Shown here piece by piece: positions 48,651-59,452 of a stretch of 64,000 nt of DNA. Origin of the DNA: Malus domestica (taxonomy: Eukaryota > Streptophyta > Magnoliopsida > Rosales > Rosaceae); contig NC_091676.1 in assembly GCF_042453785.1 (NCBI RefSeq), positions 7,501 through 71,500 on the forward strand, read 5' to 3'. The notes beneath the pieces were generated by a model. The model was not told the DNA's origin. It did no database searches and was given only the letters and a program-made list of their open reading frames with translations. The translations under genes were made by a program, and so were the position numbers. Position 1 is the first letter of the stretch. Each line of letters opens with the position of its first letter.

Positions 48651-49258
48651 AATGCACCAACGGTTACACCCTCTATCATAGCAGTATGTGTGTGTATCTC
48701 CCTATAGTCATCATGTGCAAGACTATCGTAGTCAGATGGCTTTCCATAAAACAGCTACCAACCGTTACACCTTCTGCAATTCCACTTATTCGGGCCTAGC
48801 AACCTTCATAAACAAAATATATGAAGAAAAAGTCCGGGGCTACCACTTAGAAAACAAAAGAATGAAGTTTTGGTACTTACGACATGGACTATTAGCAAGA
48901 CACCTCATTCGTCAACTCCCTCGACTAGAGACTTGGGGGACTCCCACCATATGCTACTACGCCTTGGTACTCAAAAGTTCGTGACTACTCAGTGACTTGG
49001 ATTTTTCAAGTCTCCAACCGAGAAGTTTTCCTCACTCGGGAAATTAAGGGAACACTACCTCAAACTACATGCTTCACTCACAAAGCTTCAACAATACAGG
49101 TTTCAACAAAAGCAAAAATTCAAAGAACTTTATGAAGAAGGCTTTGGTGTATTTAACACAATATGTTGAAATGAAGCAAAGCTTATTTATTAATATTTTC
49201 GATAAGCCACAAATATGTACATATACATGAGTCAAAATAAACAAACAAAAGGGAGCCT
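48651..49258. other. Non-coding internal region with a second polypurine-like end
   Basis: From about 48945 to 49056 the sequence parallels 51944-52044, the 100 bp before the 3' LTR. It includes a purine run AAATTAAGGGAACACT but is followed by unrelated sequence, not by an LTR. The rest has no recognised content. Confidence 0.6.
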
Positions 49259-49939
49259 TCACAAAGGTTGCTTAGGGGAAGTCTCAGCAGTCGGTAGAGC
49301 CCCAGAAAGAGAAAGCACCGGAGGGTGGTTATCCGGAGCCTCAGTACTTGACAAAACCCCAGAAGGAGGAGGCATTGGAGGTTCATCATTTGAAGCTTCA
49401 TTACCAGGTACAACCCTAGAGGACGAAGGCAATAAATGCCTTTGGAACAAACCCACAAACCGCTGATGATCAAGTAAAACCTTACCATCAGATTCCTTCA
49501 TCTGGTCAAGCTTCCTCTTCATGTTTGTAGCATAGTCATGGGCGAGCCGGTGCAACTGCTTATTCTCATGCTTGAGCCCTCTAATCTCCTGTTTAAGACT
49601 CATCACTTCAGCAGCCAATGATTCAACTTGGCGGGTTCTAGCAAATAGGCGTTGGGCCATATTAGACACAGAACCTGCACACTAAACACTAAGAGCCAGA
49701 GAGTCCTTAACAGCCAATTCATCAGACCGTTTGGAAAGTAGTCTGTTATCTTTGGGAGTGAGAAGGTTCCTGGCCACCACTGCAGCGGTCATATCATTCT
49801 TCATCACAGAATCCCCAACGGTAAGAGGACCAGTAGGGGATATGAAGGATGGGCGCCATATGTTGTCTGGAGAAGGCGTGGCTGTCTCTTCTCCAAGGTT
49901 CAAGTCAAAACGACGGTCGGAGGGTCCAGACATTTTCAA
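49259..49939 (-). pseudogene. Second antisense ORF of the Tat element, one in-frame stop
   Basis: A frame of 227 codons read from ATG 49939, or from the second ATG two codons downstream (MSGPSDRRFDLNLGEE), to the stop at 49261-49259. It is interrupted only by TAG at 49684-49682 after 85 codons. Downstream of the stop the same frame continues with NMAQRLFARTRQVESLAAEV and a Lys/Glu/Leu coiled coil (LKQEIRGLKHENKQLHRLAH). It ends in a Pro/Ser-rich tail (DEPPMPPPSGVLSS). I know similar unnamed proteins to be widespread near Tat-type repeats but know no function. The stop could be a CAG-to-TAG mutation; the apparent acceptor TGTGCAG just after it could instead hint at a splice, but no donor with a workable intron length is seen. 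Confidence 0.6.
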
Positions 49940-50299
49940 ATGTGTTGAAGAAGGAAGAGGTCAGACAAATCAAGATCTTAGAAGTGCAAGAAATGAGCTT
50001 CTACTGGTAGAGATTCAAGTGTGCTGTGGAACTTAATGCCAGCCTCTATAAAAATCTGCACTCGACGGAGCTTCAGAAATCGAAGAGGCGTTTGCTTTCT
50101 CAAAAGCTGGGCTGCTCAGAGACCACGAGGGCCGATCTCAGAAATCGAAGAAGCACCTGCTTTTTCAGCCTCGTCAGCACCTGTCACATGCACACTCAGC
50201 TTTGCGGAAATTACGGGCAATCTGTCGAAGATTTCTGGTGAAGTAGAAAGCACGTGAATCTTACTGTTCAATCACCGCTCTCCATATGCACCATCAACT
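49940..50299. other. Non-coding internal region of the Tat element
   Basis: This sequence lies upstream of the second antisense ORF and presumably contains its promoter. Recurrent CGAAGARGC and TTTCAGAAATCGAAG wording points to further decayed repeats. Confidence 0.45.
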
Positions 50300-50930
50300 C
50301 CTCGGGTACCACATATAACTTTGTCAAAGATCTCTGACAAAGTTTAGGCACGAGAATTTCGAAGTTCCAGCTACCCTACTATTACCCATAAGGGTAAAGG
50401 AACAGCACCACTGCTTGACAACTGGAAAGTCCCTATGTGTGTCGACCTCCGTGTTTTGCGGCAAGACAGATTGGCAAGAACGTCCAACCTTTACTCACAT
50501 TCGAGAAAAGACTCCCAACATAATTACTTTCTCAAAAACCGGAGTAGCACCGCTTTCCGAATCTCGAGAGTCAGATCCTCGACGGGATTGCTTGTTCGAA
50601 AACCGAAGAGGCACAACTCTCAGAACTTCGAGAGCCAGATTTCCTTAGATAAAGCTTGTCTGTAATCTTCACACGTAATATCAGCTTTCCAGATACCACA
50701 TACCACTTTTTCAAAGTGCTCTGACAAAATTAAAACACGTGAAGCTGGCAGCTCCCACTACATTGCTGTGACCAAGAAGGGTAAAGGAATAGCATTACTA
50801 CTTGTTATTGGGAAATCCCTATATACATCGACCTCCCTCCTCAACGGACAGGCAAACCTGCAAAAATGCTCAACCCTTTCTCGCATTCGAAAAGACACCC
50901 TCAACATAACCTCTCGAAATACTCAGCTTT
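50300..50930 (+). repeat. Diverged tandem duplication, period about 387 bp
   Basis: The first copy at about 50305-50530 and the second at about 50685-50920 share, in order: TACCACATA, CTCTGACAAA, GGGTAAAGGAA, GGGAAATCCCTATRT-like, TCGACCTCC, CATTCGARAA and CAACATAA. They align with an offset near 387 bp (GGGTAAAGG at 50392 and 50779). This is part of the repeat-rich 3' region of the element. Confidence 0.75.
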
Positions 50931-52028
50931 ATTTCCCCCCGATAATACCTCAGCAAATAAGCCACACCAAGAACAAGAGTATCTCATATCATCAGGGTCG
51001 AAAGCAAGAGTATCCCATATCATGCTTTCTCCCTGTCTTTGTCTTTGTCCTTGTCCACACCTGCAGGACAAGGAGAAAGAGAGCAGTCAGTCGGAACCTG
51101 AAATCAAACCTCCAATTTGGAACTGACTGCCTGGAGCCTTTGCCTGGTCGCTTACTTAGCATTGCTCTCGAGTACTCATCCTCAACTGCTGTCAAGGTCA
51201 CGAATTCCACCGGCAAATACCTCATGACAGTTGATCAGATATTGGCTCTTTACACTGAAGCTGCCAAGCGTGAATGAGTTACTATGAAGGAATGTTCTGA
51301 AGGACCATTTAAATGCAAAGGTTGCACACCACTTCTGCCATGCAAAAGATTGAAGCAGAAGGTTCAACGGTGGGCTGAAACAGATCACTACAGCACGACA
51401 CCTTTCCATACCACATTCATTATTCCGTCAACAGCAATAGTATCCCATATCATCAAGGTCGAACGTACTCTAGATTTGATGGACTTGTTTTGACCCTCAA
51501 ATTTTTGAGTCGGCCTTATACTCTGAAGGGCACCAGAAAACCCTCCAGCACAGTTCAAGAATAAGCCTGTGGAAAGTTACTTCTTCAAAAGCAAAAGTAT
51601 CTCATATCATCTCTTATCCATTTGTTTCTCCTTATCCTGGCAGTTGAATGAGAGACAAGGAGAATGAGAACAATCAACCGGAAGCCGAAGTCAAACCTCT
51701 GCTCCTGGGTTGCTTACTTGGAAGTTTGACTGCTTACCTTGTCTGTCACCTCTTTCGGCAGATCTCCTAGCTCGGCGACTTGGGGGACTCCTACTATAGG
51801 GTTTGTATTGCACTTGACCAAGCCCGAAACTACAAGTAAGCTTCAAGTGAAATTGATACATTACCTTGTGCGTCAACATCAGCTAAATACACCATTCCCG
51901 GATGGAGGAAAGGTACTTCCAGAGAAAGGCAGATGAAGATCAGACCACACTTCGGTACTTAGAAGTTTCGTGATTACTCAAGGGATTGGATCTTGCAAGT
52001 CCCCAACCGAGGAGTTTCCCTCACTCGG
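50931..52028. other. Non-coding 3' region of the Tat element
   Basis: Contains dispersed copies of an AGTATCYCATATCAT motif at about 50979, 51009, 51439 and 51596, and a stretch at about 51775-51840 that echoes the LTR opening (CACTTGACCAAGCCCGAAACTAC). Small frames up to 169 codons have no recognisable domain. Confidence 0.5.
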
Positions 52029-52044
52029 GAACTTAGGGGAGCAC
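52029..52044 (+). other. Polypurine tract of the Tat element
   Basis: GGAACTTAGGGGAGCAC ends directly at the 3' LTR start TGTTTG. Position and purine content mark it as the plus-strand priming site. Confidence 0.8.
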
Positions 52045-52556
52045 TGTTTGTACCATACTTGACCAATCCCGAAACTACCGAGCACCGGCCAACGCTATAC
52101 TGTCAAGGACCCAGAAGAGTTCCCCTCCGACCAGGAGGCCAATCACTACTCGACACGTGTCAAGATTAGAAGCCAATCAGAGCGCAGCACGTGTCGACAT
52201 CAAGAACCAATCACAACATGACACATGTCAATGTGACAAAGCTACAAGTTTTTCTATAAATAGGGGTCATTCCCCCATAATATTGCCTAATGCCATTTGT
52301 GTTAAATCATTCACAAGAACTCACTAAATTGAGAGCTTGATCCTTTGTACTTGTGTAAGCCCTTCACTACTAATAAGAACTCCTCTACTCCGTGGACGTA
52401 GCCAATCTGGGTGAACCACGTACATCCTGTGTTTGCTTCTCTGTCTCTATTCATTTACGTACTTATCCTCACTAGTGACCGAAGCAACCAAGCGAATGTC
52501 ACAAAACCTGACACTTTCTGTTGTACCAAAGTCTTCGCTGATTTTGTGCATCAACA
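52045..52556 (+). repeat. 3' LTR of the Tat element
   Basis: Same length and ends as 37676-38187, with one base difference seen. The TACAT duplication follows directly. Its promoter faces the 3' end of the convergent DUF3531 gene. Confidence 0.95.
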
Positions 52557-52824
52557 TACATTATTCATCCACCAATTTTACTTACGTCCAAAGCAAGCAA
52601 AACAAGATAGAAGTGTTCACCAAAAAAAACAAAATAGAAGTTCATACTACTAAAAAAATGTATAAACAAAATACTCCCCGCCCCAACTTCCCTTAACTGT
52701 AGATCGTAGCTGGCTAGTAAATTCAGGGGAGGATGGCATTGAAAACATATTACGAACTTGTCAACCCCAAGCCCTCCAAACACCACAACTTTTATAAACA
52801 TCCACAAGCGAATGATTATGGGTT

Positions 52825-54541
52825 TCAGATCTTGAAGTACTTGTATCCATACTCTGTGTTGGTCATCCCCTCTTCCCAATCACCCATGTTACGGCCACCA
52901 AAAACTATCTGTTGAATGCCCAGATATCTGCCACCAAGAAAGCAAGGAAACAATGCTAACGTAGTCAATCTCTGTCCAGACTCGATAACTCTCTTGTTAG
53001 TTTTACTTTAGATTATTCAAACTTACTCTGTACTCAAGACTGTCAAGCAATTGAGGAGTACATCCACAGAAAAATAGTCAGCTGTACCAAGGTCTACCCT
53101 GTTGTACATGTACGTATAAGATTTTTCAAGTATTAAATCTCATGTGGAAAAAAATTGCAAAGAACTGCAATATAAAATTCAGCTAAGTTCTACAACGCAT
53201 ACCAAACACGACCCCAGTTATCCTGAAACTCAACGTCGCTGATATCATGAAATGAAGATGGCATCACTTTGAAACCCTTATCCACATCATAAAGGGGATT
53301 GTACTCCATAGAAGAATTTGCCAGCTGCCATCAGTAGTTCGGTACCATACTATATTAGCATATTTCAATCTTTTTATACATAACAACAACTATTACTAAG
53401 AGGAGTGATTAAGCTCAATAACAATGTGATGATGCATAAACATTCAGCGTATGTTTTATAAAAGAAAAAGATTGCCTCTCGCATTAGGAAATTTAACTCT
53501 AGAGTCCAAACATTGTCTCGCATATTGAATTGAATAATTGCACCATACCTTCATATCTTGAATACACTTGAGGTTGTTGACTTTCTACGAAATTCTTTGT
53601 GTACGACAATTACCCAATTACTGCCCGTACGTATTTAAGATCACCAATTCGGCAAAATTACTCGGGACTAACTATATAGCATTTTGAAAATGGAGTAAAG
53701 CTGTAAGAATGTAAGGCGGCAGAGATATATAACAATGGAATTAGCCAACCTGCAGATTAGTAGAATTAAAGGCACCCAAGCGTCCCATGACATACCATGA
53801 TTGAATAACCTGCACAAATATCACAATAAACCTGCAAATTAGTAGAAACAATGGAAGAGCGTTTAATGTTGGATGTTGAAAACACAGAAAGGAAGCAGGT
53901 GGACGGACATACACTGCCGAAGAGATCAACATCGCGATCAGATGGGGATCCATAGAATTCAAACCATATGTGGGAATCAAGAGGATTGAAGCTGTCAGGT
54001 ATAAAACATAGTTACTGATTAAAGGAAATAAAAGTGTAAACAAGATATAAGATAGACAGATGAGAAGAAAGCTCACTCACTCTCTGAAAGTGACTTTGAA
54101 GGCAAGGACAGAACCGGTTTTGGATTTGGTGAAGTCCCTGCCCTTCTGGCGGATTCTTTCTTCGACCCTTTTCCTCATGAGCTCAGGGTTCCCAATGCTG
54201 TCTCCAAGAACCGCTCGCAGCTCACCATCGTCCTTGCAGGCGTCTTCCAACACTTTGGCCCAGGCTGGATACCTGTGAAGGCGGTCGTACTCGCGCTTCC
54301 TCTTCTCTTCACGAATTTTAACAAGTCTGCGTCCTCTGGCGGTGGTACCTGACCCTTTGGCCGCCTCGGCCTGGCATACTACTAGTGATAGGAGCCGAGG
54401 TGGTGGAGGTGGATGAGGTCGACAGTTGGTTTCTTCGTTTCTTCTTCTTCTTCCTCGTGTATTGTTGTAATTAATATTCTGTAGCGAGATAAAGCCTGAA
54501 CCCTCCAGTTTGGCTCCTCCTGTGACCAAGGCCGCCATCAT
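52825..54541 (-). CDS. Plastid-type DUF3531 protein, 6 exons
   Basis: I recognise the family (At5g08400-like, DUF3531), present in plants and cyanobacteria, without an established biochemical role. Exons on the minus strand: 54541-54081, 53991-53913, 53809-53750, 53324-53203, 53098-53027 and 52927-52825, with matching phases, 299 codons (298 aa). Start: two methionines in a row at the first exon; the ATG at 54541 is taken. The N-terminus (residues 1 to about 75) is Arg/Asn/Pro-rich with few acidic residues and looks like a transit peptide. The conserved core includes WFEFYGSPSDRDVDLFGSVIQSWYVMGRLGAFN, SSFHDISDVEFQDNWGRVWVDLGTADYF and LGIQQIVFGGRNMGDWEEG, ending GYKYFKI. Its 3' flank ends at the Tat insertion 263 bp past the stop, so its natural polyadenylation region may have been shortened. 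Confidence 0.85.
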
Positions 54542-55731
54542 TTCTCAATCCTCTACTCACCTCATCCCTTCTAAATTCCATCATTTCTTTTCTTTGTCAT
54601 TTATCTCCCGCAGCCGCAATGAGAGATTATTCCAACTGCAAAGCCCATTATCCATTTACCAAAGCCCAAAACCTCAATATCTTAAGACCCACCTCAGAAT
54701 ATATTTGTGCCCAGTTGAACTTTGGTGCAATGGGGGCATACGTGCCCTTTGACCTACTAGTTCAACTGATATCTGCTTTATTTTGCTTTTGAAATCAAAA
54801 TTCTTTGCCAACTGTAGCTTAATTAAGTAGTCATCCAGTACTATGATCGGTTAGTATTCCTCTTTATTTAAAAGTGAGAGGTCTTAGGTTTGAATCTCGT
54901 ATATGGCGAATTCGATACTAAATTAGGTTACCCATTATATGACTTAGTTGAACTCTCCTCCCCCTAGTGTAAAGTTATCGATGTACTCAAAAAAAAAAAA
55001 AAAAAAAAAAGCTTAATTAAGTAATTTATGATGCCAAAGGACTCTCTTCTCTTGGAACTGCTACTTGGTGTTTTGAATGAATAGGGAGGGAGTTGGGACG
55101 TTTCTCTCTTGTGATAAATTGAAGAGAGTTTGGTTTCTCTTGGAAGTTGGAATAAGACAAGGCAACATCACATTTGGATTTAGTTGTAGTGGCTTCAACT
55201 TCAAATTTATTATTATCAAATTTAAATTTGCTTCAATCTGCATGATATTTATTTGTTCTATTTTTGTAGTATTAATTGTGAGGTTAGATGTTGTACCGAA
55301 TCAGCAATGCAGATGCTGAATCTTTTTCCTAAAGCAACAGTCATGTTAACTGCTAAGCTAACATGGCGGTAGGTCATAGACACACCACCATTGAAACAGA
55401 TGAGATTTCACAAGTTTCACTCATTCCCTGGAGGGGAGGCCCTTCCGCCACAAAACACACACACACACACACACATAAATCAGCGGAGAAGAGGAACAAA
55501 TTTGCTTCCTCCAGATTGTTATTGATTGGAAATCAAGTTTTGGCAAATGCTAAATAGGAACTCGTAGATTGTAAACCATGAATGCGCCAAACATTAATGA
55601 GAGAGATCGCTCATCAACACCATTAACATTCAAATCTGTTCGTTCAAATTTCAGAGTTACACTTGCACACACAATGACAGAAGTATTACGTATACATATC
55701 AAAAAAGATTTTCTGGCATTTTCATTTTTAC
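54542..55731. other. Intergenic region, DUF3531 promoter side
   Basis: The first few hundred bases are the likely DUF3531 promoter. An A-run of about 21 lies at 54989-55009 and a CA repeat at about 55456-55475. I searched the minus strand here for the missing last exons of the alpha-galactosidase pseudogene and saw none. Confidence 0.5.
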
Positions 55732-58009
55732 CTCAAGATCCCCTAATGATCTGACCTTTTTAGCTTGGACGCCAAGTGGATCTGTTACAGTTAACCATCA
55801 AGAATCACAATTCCAAGTTGTTTTAGTGTAAACTTGATCGTTCACTCACTAGGAAGGAAAATTGGTGCTCGTCTGAAGCTTGTAGTTACCTTGGTTTACA
55901 GAGATAACCTCTTTATTTCAACGATCTCCATGGTATCTTTTGTGATATTCCTCACATCGCAACCAAGAAGAAGGGGAGCCTGCAGAACAGCTCATGTGTA
56001 ACCAAACAGATGACCTAAAATTGCACATTTCATATAAAGAAGAGCATCTAGCAAATTAAATAGTGCCTTAGAAATGACCCATATGCTAAAATGGACTACA
56101 TATTCATCTTTTATCATTCCTCCATTCCCCACTTCTAACATGTCGGGATATGTTCAAATTTTCAGCAGATAAATAAGATTAATCTCTTTGTGAAACATCA
56201 GCACTCAACAGTGTCCCCAACCCAAATGACGGTATATGTAAAACCAAGTTTTTGGTTGCATTAGAAAAATATTCACCATTCCAGCCACCAGGTCTGGCAA
56301 ATTCAGCATAAACTTCATTCATGTCTGCTCTAGAGAGCATACTGCCAACCAATATGCCAGAAAACGGTGTTATATGTGGGACCCCAAAAACATAAGACCA
56401 ATTTGAGAGTTAAAGGAAGCACGTGCATGTTTCCACCTTTCCCATGTATCAGAAATGTCATTATTAGTTCTCCAGCTATTTCCTTCTTTAGCACCCCATT
56501 GAGCAGGGTGCATATCTCCCCAAAAAAAAGGAAATAGAATACAAAACTACAAATTAAACCTCTTACTAAGGAAACCAAAAAATACATGGTTTTTGAGTAT
56601 AGGCAAACAGGACCATTACCATTTACAAAGTGAAAAGAATATGAGACGACCTGCTTTCATTAGAGCTTGGGTCATTACAGGGTACCTACAAGAAGAGTTG
56701 AAATGTTTATCAATATGTATATCATATGCAGACCTTATCCCGGGAGAATTAAGGCAGGAAAGTTTGTGCTGTATCACCATAGAAATTCTAGGTATTTTAC
56801 CTAACAGTTGGCTTGGTGTCGTCATTATTACAGTTATCATACTTCAAATAATCAATTCCCTGCAAAGAAAGTGCACGAGCATTTCAAGATTCTGTGACAA
56901 CATATCATCATTGGAGATGTTGATTGAGTGAATCGATTACAACATATATATCATACCGAAGCAGCAAATGTTTTGGCATCTTGTTCTTCGTGGCCAAGTG
57001 AACCAGGCATGGTCTTGCTGCAAGTGAAGTACCTGCAAAGTATAAGTGAATGTACTACTTGTTTAGTTGTAGTTTATGTATATATCAACATTCAAGAGCA
57101 ACTATACATGCAGCATATATTTGTATTGGGATGGGGTGCATGAGAGTTATTGTGTTACCCTGCATCTGAGTAAATTCCTAGCTTAAGACCCTTGCTGTGA
57201 ACATAATCCGCTAGAGATCTAATGCCTGATGGAAATGTTGATTTCTTGGGCGCTAGATTGCCCTGCGTATGAAAATCTCATGCATGTTCAGTACTTTTAC
57301 AGCCCAGCTGTTTGTAATTAATAATAGAAACAAAATACCTTGTGATCACGAGAAAATTCGGCCCAGCAATCATCTATAGATATAGATAGCATCAGCTTTT
57401 ATAAAAATTGGGAAGTACCAAGTTACCGAAAAATAAAAAAGAAAGAAGAAGAATACCTATGTTAACATAGGTATATCCAAGTTTAGAGAGACCAGTGGAA
57501 ACCAGTGCATCGGCTGTCAAACCAACCAGAGAAACTGAGCAAGCTTTGGAAACAAAAAATGGCTTTGATTATTAGGCATAAGTTAAGTTGCAAGAGTTAC
57601 CGGTTGCTTTGATGATTTTCTCATCGATTTTGCAGTTGAAGTGATTCCAATTTCCAACTATTCCACCTATTTAAGCAAAAAGGGAAACAACTGGCTGTGT
57701 GGGTTGCGGCACATGTTGATATATAGCATTAGGAATTTAAACGCAAACGGTCTCTCATTATAATATCATAGATTCACCATTCATACATACTCCAAGTGTG
57801 TAAAAACAGCACAAGGAAAATCAATGGCTTCCCATTTCCTAAGTTTGCTAAAATATATATATTTTAGAATCTCATCTGAGTGGCTGTGACTGGCATCTAT
57901 CAAAGGAGGAAAGAATACTAATTGTATGTAGTTAGTAAAAACCAAAATTGTACCCCGTGGGAGGTGTGAGTTCAAGTCCGTTGGCAACCATGACCACGAT
58001 CACCGCCAT
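55732..58009 (-). pseudogene. Alpha-galactosidase (GH27) gene, decayed and 3'-truncated
   Basis: Thirteen exon-like blocks in family order: 58009-57943 (NGLELTPPTGYN), 57657-57601 (WNHFNCKIDEKIIKAT), 57513-57457 (ADALVSTGLSKLGYTYVNI), 57373-57339 (DDCWAEFSRDHK), 57262-57159, 57032-56957, 56859-56801 (YLKYDNCNNDD, with the catalytic nucleophile), 56685-56620, about 56517-56430, 56329-56277, 56149-56067 ([12 protein letters not shown], with the acid/base Asp), 55979-55890 and 55781-55732. Intact enzymes cleave terminal alpha-galactose from oligosaccharides and galactolipids in walls or vacuoles. Defects: the signal-peptide region is missing, the PPMGWNSWNHF motif is altered, Trp is replaced by Ser at the 56957 junction, no AG acceptor is visible at about 56517 and 56150, one base is lost near 55915, and the C-terminal beta-domain exons are absent. 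I judge it non-functional. Confidence 0.85.
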
Positions 58010-58150
58010 CCCTCTTCCCCATATTGGCGGCTGCTGCTGCTGCTCCTTCTTTACTGTTCTCTTACTCTACCACTCTCTCCCCTCTACTGTTGACTCACTT
58101 GACCAGACTCCTAGTCCTCTGTCTGTTGCTAATACTACTACACACGCATT

Positions 58151-58185
<35 letters not shown>

Positions 58186-58655
58186 AACCTACTAAAATTG
58201 AAAAGTGCAGCAGGTTTATTAAAAAAAAAGAAAGAAAAAAAAAAGAAAAGTGCAGCAGACAGAACGTGCAGGGAGAACGTGCAGGGAAATTTGGAAATAT
58301 AGCCATTTTATAGATCACCTATTGCAATATAACCTACATTTTTTCATTAATTATAAAACTAACCAAATTTGAAGTTAAAAAAACTTATTGCCCTTAGTTT
58401 AAAACTCTCCCTGCTTCCAGAATCGTACATGGTGTTTTTTTTTCTAAATCTTCATCCCCATTGTGTTTTTTCTTAAACAAAATTTCCTCCACAAAATGCA
58501 CCAAACTAGTCTTGAATAAAATACAAACAGTCTAAACACGGAAAATGTAGAGAAAGTCGTAAATGTAATCTCATCACTTGTCTACCTTAGAGACCTTTGT
58601 AGCAACTTGTCCTCTAAGACAACTAGTCCCCCTAGCAGCAATGAGACCAACTTTC
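58010..58655. other. Intergenic, with CT repeat
   Basis: A CT microsatellite lies at about 58153-58181. A plus-strand frame over 57948-58187 (Cys/Leu/Ser-rich) is antisense to the pseudogene start and continues into the CT repeat, so I do not accept it as a gene. The remainder is AT-rich with no feature seen. Confidence 0.55.
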
Positions 58656-59452
58656 TGTTGGATATAAATCAACAATCTGTAATTTAATTACATATGCTAA
58701 TAAACAATAAATGCAGATATAAAAATTAACAGAGTATGAACAAAACACAATTATAAAACAAACAGCTTGAAGATCGAGGTTTGCGTACCGCAATTTCCTT
58801 GAAATAGAAATTTCGTTCCTACTCAGTGCTTGTAGTTCTATGGACGTCTGCTTCACCAGGATTCAACGATCTAAGTTAGAATTTTAACATCGGAAAACTA
58901 GACTTCTGGCGAATTTGTTTGTGGTACTCTCAGTATGTTTGGTATATGAGGATTGATGATTTTCTGTGATTTGAATGATATGCAGATGCATATATATATA
59001 GTGATCATATGTCTGTTCGCAACAGGCATGTTCTTGGGAGGCGACTGTTCAACGTAAATGGTGTATTGCTCCATCTGTTTCTCAGATACGCTCTCAGACT
59101 TCATTTGAAAAAAAATGAGTCTTTTCATAAATAAAAAATAATTTACTTAAATTCGAAATTAATTAAAAATAATTAATTAAAGAGTTTAATTTGCAGAGCC
59201 CTAATGCCCAAGGCCCATCTTTTGATAATTAATTAATATATATTAATTATATATATATATATATATTAAATATTAATTAATTATCAATTAATTATTACAC
59301 TCCAAAGCCTAACCCTAAGGGTGAGCCCAATTTTACTCTCCAAGGTCTATCACCCCAATCACTTTCTATAAAGGACAAAGCCTTATAAAGTGAGGAAACC
59401 TTGTGATGGTGAGCAATGTGGGACAATGAAATTCTACTCAAAATTTCTAACA
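58656..59452 (-). repeat. 3' LTR of the second copia element
   Basis: In element orientation the LTR opens TGTTAGAAATTTTGAG right after a purine tract (AATGTGGGGTAT), and closes TATCCAACA at 58656. It is 797 bp, very AT-rich in the middle (ATTAATTA palindromes near 59220-59290). The partner LTR lies beyond the window end, so the boundary at 58656 rests on the CCAACA terminus alone. Confidence 0.65.

Larger units (their letters stand above)
37676..52556 (+). mobile_element. Ty3/gypsy retrotransposon of the Tat lineage, 14.9 kb, recently inserted
   Basis: LTRs at 37676-38187 and 52045-52556 are both 512 bp, start TGTTTG and end CAACA. I found one difference between them (G at 38127 against T at 52496). 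A perfect 5-bp duplication TACAT flanks the element (37671-37675 and 52557-52561). Order inside: primer-binding site, gag-pol frame (38295-44303), antisense spliced gene (46991-44705), A33 run and minisatellite, larger tandem repeats, second antisense ORF (49939-49259), more repeats, polypurine tract and 3' LTR. The extra RNase H domain and antisense extra genes after pol are established traits of the Tat group. The 3' end lies 263 bp from the stop codon of the DUF3531 gene. Confidence 0.96.

Noticed and set aside
51770..51840. Segment resembling the Tat LTR opening, considered as a nested LTR
   Set aside because: Only about 30 bp are similar (CTTGACCAAGCCCGAAACTAC) with no TG start or continued LTR sequence, so it is noted as a minor internal echo only.
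57948..58187. Plus-strand 79-codon frame with a hydrophobic stretch, resembling a small secreted peptide
   Set aside because: It is antisense to the first exon of the alpha-galactosidase relic and its tail is the CT microsatellite.
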